Of a DNA stretch of 64,000 nt, positions 60,401 to 64,000 are shown piece by piece. Source of the stretch: Acanthaster planci (lineage: Eukaryota; Echinodermata; Asteroidea; Valvatida; Acanthasteridae); assembly GCF_001949145.1 (NCBI RefSeq), contig NW_019091451.1:469806-533805 (forward strand), written 5' to 3'. The stretch's first letter is position 1. Every line of letters begins with the position of its first letter. The notes under the pieces are model-generated. The model made no database searches, was not told the origin of the DNA, and was given only the letters and a program-made list of their open reading frames with translations. The position numbers and the translations under genes are program-made.

Positions 60401-61537
60401 ATGCCACAAACCTTGTGCGTTGCTTGTGGCAAGCTTCCAGGGAAGGATTCCCTATTGATTTCCCCAAAATTCATCTGAGAAGTTGTCAACGTTTGCACTG
60501 TTTGTACAGGCCCGTGATGGCACACTTCTGCAAAGGTCTGCATGTGTTTACGTATTCTCTTATTTTGTATGCAAACAAGGTACTCAGCTCTCAAGATTGG
60601 AGGCGTTCGAATGTCCGACTTGGCCCTCCGTGGCAAAACTGTCATGACCAAACCAGCCAGACCCGTGACCGTCCACAGTCTCAAATGTGTGGAATTTTCC
60701 CCTCCGTATTTCACTCTGGGCAAGTAATTCAGCAGTAATTACCTGTCTGTTTATTTCTTTGATTTGACCATGGAGTCACTAGAGGGCTTACTTTTCATCC
60801 TTCGTGCGGGTAAAAATTCACACTGTCCTGGGCAGAGACATTATTAATCCATGTGTGTGCTTGTAGAACATTGGAAATCAAACAGACTGAATATTGAATT
60901 ATGTACTCTGAATGCAGTGCGCATCGGGTATCGATAAAATCCTATTTAAAAAGTCAAGGTAAAATTATATGCACATACGTGCACACATTGGCATTGCTAT
61001 AGCAAATGGAAACCTTCAGTTACTGATTGTGTATTTAGGTTTTTGCATATCAGCTTTTGGACGCATCATTTTAGAATACAAATGCAAATATGCAAATAGT
61101 AATATCACGAGACGATATTCAAATAGTTCTCTGTGTTTTGTTTCCAGATGTCCACTGTGGAGGGGGGTTTTATGTCAGACAGCTAATAGAAGACCTTGGC
61201 CAAGGTAAAAAGGGTTTTTCCTCCAGGTTTTGCCCGTTAGGGGAAGAGGGATGATGGATTATTTTTTGCCGTTTTCTAGGATGCTGTTTTAAAACTTAAG
61301 ATCCTCATTTTTTCCTTTTACTACATTCATGCTATCATTCAAGGTTGAACGTTTCTGACCTCTGCAGATTTAAGAACCAACGCACACCTGGCAGAGCTCA
61401 CTCGCACTCAGCAAGGACCGTTCACCCTCGCAAACCACGCACTGGCGGAGGACAGGTGGACGTTTGAGCACATTTGCCGTGCAGTCAGAAGGTTCTCTGA
61501 AATGTCAGGGTTGGAGAATCTTTTTGGGCCTCATTGA
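57475..61537 (+). CDS. TRUB1: TRUB1-type pseudouridine synthase
   Basis: Converts uridine to pseudouridine at position 55 in the T arm of tRNAs and in similar hairpins of mRNAs. Seven exons, matching phases, give about 270 residues: 57475-57583, 58598-58779, 59442-59523, 60043-60115, 60580-60719, 61148-61204, 61368-61537. Family motifs in order: GLFAVVKPKGITSAG, RIGHGGTLDFNASGVLVIGI with the catalytic Asp at residue 71, YLAVGCLGSSTDTQDALGK, MQVPPVYSALKIGG, ARPVTVHSL, FTLDVHCGGGFYVRQLIEDL, and ELTRTQQGPFTL. Two adjacent ATGs (57475, 57478) follow an in-frame stop at 57454. It is shorter than human TRUB1, mostly lacking that protein's N-terminal extension. Intron 5 has a GC donor at 60720. AATAAA occurs at 62616. 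A MITE lies in intron 1 and a minisatellite in intron 2. Confidence 0.93.
57685..58055. mobile_element. MITE-like element in TRUB1 intron 1
   Basis: Terminal inverted repeats of about 70 bases: left GACCTTTTTTCACTAATAAA and right on the minus strand GACCTTTTCACTAGTAAATT, both continuing through TTCATAAT, GCATACGCA(C)A and AAATGGCCTTGG/AAATGGCCTAGG to AAGGGCCATT. The interior is AT-rich and non-coding. About 370 bases in total. Confidence 0.8.
58826..59415 (+). repeat. Minisatellite, ~15-16 bp units, in TRUB1 intron 2
   Basis: More than thirty degenerate tandem copies of a unit close to AAAGGTTCAATAGTCC, with frequent GTCC/GTCT and TTCA/TCCA variants and some longer composite units (GTCTGAGGGTTC recurs at 58832 and 58937). 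It ends just before the polypyrimidine tract of exon 3 (acceptor at 59441). Confidence 0.9.
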
Positions 61538-62880
61538 ATGTCAGCGGGAGGAGACTATAAGAAACTGAGAAGAAACTCAGCCCTTCGAACTAAGGTTTGT
61601 GGAATATACCCATCCTGAGATGTTGAGATCTCGTTGAGTACTCTGCAGTGCGAGTTGAGAAAGCTACTGATCAGTGCATGTATCAAGTCTATGTCATGCT
61701 TTTTGACCAGTACAAAGGGTGCACTGAGCTAATTCATGCCTCGTCGAGAACAGTGTAAAATCAACAAAGTTCACAGCCCCAGTGCAGGCAACCAAAGTAC
61801 CGTAAGGGGCCCATTGTGTGTGTGTGTGGGGGTTCTGAGGGAGCCTGGGGCCCCCTGAGGGAAGCTGCCCCCATCGTTAAAAAACATAAACATAAACAGC
61901 AAATTGTTCACGGTCAGCTTGTAGCAATCTGCACAGTCTGAGCCAGCAAAGACTGTCTTTTCTCACAACAGAGCACCGCAGTAGCAATGTTCTGTCATAA
62001 TGAACTAGCACCTTCCAGTCCATGGTTTGCTGGGTTTGGCAGCTTGTTTGATTCGTGTGTCTGTAAGTTTCATAAGGTTTCTATGCCGTTTCTAAATTAA
62101 TTGGAATATTTACTTCACTAAAAATGGGGGTGGAAATCAGGTTTCAGTGTTAAGGAAGAAGTATTGAAAAAGTTTCTCCTTAGTCAATTAAAGTTTGAAT
62201 TAAAAAGCCTTCCGTAGATCCCCCATTAGCATGACCACCACTACCATCTACATCTGAAATGAATTCTAAGTGAGAATGGAGCTCCTATGCTTGCCTTCAG
62301 AACTTTTACAAAGGTCTCATTTGAAATAGGGAAATGGGACATTTTGATAGCAAGCCATTAGGCTTGATCATCACAAAGTTGCGATCTGATCGTAATACAT
62401 GTAGCACATATTTAAAACAGTGGCTAACAATCCCCTTATTGAAATGTGACCCTGGCGTCACACAGAAACAATCAGGTTATTTTCCTCCAGAGGAACATCA
62501 GCCTGTCCAAGTTGCATACTTATGGAGACACACACAGACACACTTGTGACGTATCTGGTGACCTTCACTTGGAAACCATTTCAAACAAAACTACCCATCA
62601 CTATGGACCAAAATTAATAAAAGTGTGATACCAGTCATTTCAAGATAAAACCATTTCAAGCAACCCAAAGAAAATCATTGAGCAAGCCATAAATATTTTA
62701 TGGTACAATAGGGGTCAAGCTAGACGGGGAATTTTTAAGAACAAAAAACTTGGTTCAAACGCAAGCATGAGTTGTCACCCAAAACTCTGCGCTATGCCCG
62801 TGAGGATGCAACTGAGACAGAAAAGCCTTGGTATGTTCAACATTTAAGCAGCTTGAGCTATCTGTTTCTAGAGATGGAAG
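61538..62880. other. 3' flank of TRUB1 and intergenic DNA
   Basis: Contains the TRUB1 3' UTR (candidate poly(A) signal 62616-62621) with a short TG run at 61818-61828. No other exon is supported. The transposase remnant begins at the right end. Confidence 0.4.
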
Positions 62881-64000
62881 AGGGTTTTTCTGCCACTACC
62901 GACAGCACAGACCAAGTGTAGAAACGTGATGTTACTCTGACCGAAAACTGCAGAAATTACTCCGGTCCACCAGCTCCAGCCCAAGAATGGAACAAATCAA
63001 TCAGGAGGATATCACTTTGTGAGTTTACGCTCAGCACTGCAGCTGGGTTCACAGGCTACACTTGACCATCAAAGACTGCATCCCGGGAGTGATGGCCAAC
63101 CTGAACTCATGCCAGAGGCAGAAGAATGCAGAGCTTTGGCTGTTTCGGAAGCGATGCACTGCAAACAAGTGTGGATTTATGATACAGAGACAAAAACTGT
63201 ACACCAAAATACCTCAAAAGGGGCCTGGCCGATGTACTGCTACTCCGAACATTACATTTCAGGTGAGGCTCTACAACACGGGCATCGCAGTGGCAGGTGC
63301 AAGGAGGCTCCTGACAGCTATGGACATGGCTGTTCAATCAAGATGGGGACTGCTAAAAATGGCACACAAACGTGGTGAAATTATAACTCAAGAGAACCTG
63401 GAAGACATTACTACAAAAAACATGGTGAAAGACATCCACGAATTGCAGGGATTTGAAAGCGAGTGTCCGATTGCTTTTGAGATGGACAGACAATATGATA
63501 ACTCTCTTTGTTCCAGCCACAAAAACAAGAGACACCGTTTGAGAAAAGGTCAACTGTTCAAAGTTTGTGATCATTTACCCTCCTGAAAAGAAAATCTGCA
63601 AAAGTCGAGATATGCTGCAAGCTGAAGGGCGCTGAACAAAGTACCCCAGCCACAAAGGAGGCACAGCTGCACGCCCCTCCCAATTTCACGTGGTAGACGA
63701 GAAAGCAAGGGGGAGTACTGTGTGCTGGGAAAATTCTATGAAGTGAGGAGCCCCTGCTAGTAAGAGTGCTTACGGTGCAGACCGGTGTTTGGCAGCTGGT
63801 TTGAAGTCCCACACAAGGACCAGAACCGACACGGATGCTGTGGAGCAACCAGACTCTCTTCAGTTGAATAGGTCTTTATGTTCTGCAGTCAGTAATGCCA
63901 ACTTCAGCCCAACTGTGTTCCCCCAACAAGCATATAGAACTGACAGGCAAAGACAACAACTGAAAGATCGTTTCGATGATGACATAAGTCATTGGGCAAA
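62880..64000 (+). pseudogene. Decayed transposase, probably Mutator-like; continues past the window
   Basis: The longest open stretch is 63062-63586. It contains a spaced Cys region (RKRCTANKCGF), a hydrophobic/small-residue segment (LYNTGIAVAGARRLLTAMDM) followed by MAHKRGEIITQENLEDI and CPIAFEMDRQYDNSLCSS. This order is like the 'Mutator-like transposase' domain proteins abundant in invertebrate genomes, recognised from memory and not by search. Downstream, matching pieces continue in shifted frames (RVLTVQTGVWQLV near 63770; SPTVFPQQAYRTDRQRQQL near 63915-63960), with several stops, up to the edge. Upstream pieces (QHCSWVHRLHLTIKD) start near 63030. It is broken and probably non-functional. 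Confidence 0.55.

Noticed and set aside
1-64000. CRISPR arrays, operons, bacterial promoters
   Set aside because: The DNA is animal nuclear; no regularly spaced direct repeats with unique spacers were seen.

Overview
The window is animal nuclear DNA: genes are split into many short exons with GT-AG borders, intergenic DNA is AT-rich, and it is full of eukaryotic transposon debris. The gene types (class B GPCR, laccase-like multicopper oxidase, TRUB1, juvenile-hormone-acid-methyltransferase-like enzyme), the tRNA-derived SINEs, Penelope and pogo remnants and the frequent octamer TAGGCCTA suggest a marine invertebrate deuterostome, perhaps an echinoderm. The species is inference only. All exon models were read by eye from splice sites, reading phase and protein motifs; no alignment or transcript was available.

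Layout. 0-2 kb: three phase-compatible exons of an unidentified minus-strand gene that runs off the left edge, with one more isolated candidate exon near 7.3 kb. 2.6-25 kb: no recognisable gene; several inverted-repeat (MITE-like) elements and one SINE. 25.2-32.9 kb, plus strand: a 12-exon class B (secretin-type) GPCR with seven membrane segments. 36.2-40.4 kb, minus strand: a four-exon SAM-dependent methyltransferase carrying one in-frame stop and one single-base frameshift. Its first intron holds a Penelope-like retroelement fragment and an element with a CGTACG-rich palindromic interior. 45.2-52.5 kb, plus strand: a nine-exon laccase-like multicopper oxidase with all four copper motifs and a C-terminal membrane anchor. 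55.2-56.9 kb, minus strand: a decayed pogo-type transposase interrupted by a 62-bp piggyBac-like insert with TTAA duplications. 57.5-61.5 kb, plus strand: TRUB1-type tRNA/mRNA pseudouridine synthase in seven exons, one intron with a GC donor. 62.9-64 kb: a decayed transposase (probably Mutator-like) that continues beyond the window.

The genes are functionally unrelated neighbours: a peptide-hormone-type receptor, a small-molecule methyltransferase, an extracellular oxidase and an RNA-modifying enzyme. I see no operon-like or clustered pathway and no clear undescribed system. The most interesting items are the membrane-tethered laccase, the receptor with a divergent hormone-binding domain, the damaged methyltransferase, and the datable nested transposon insertions.
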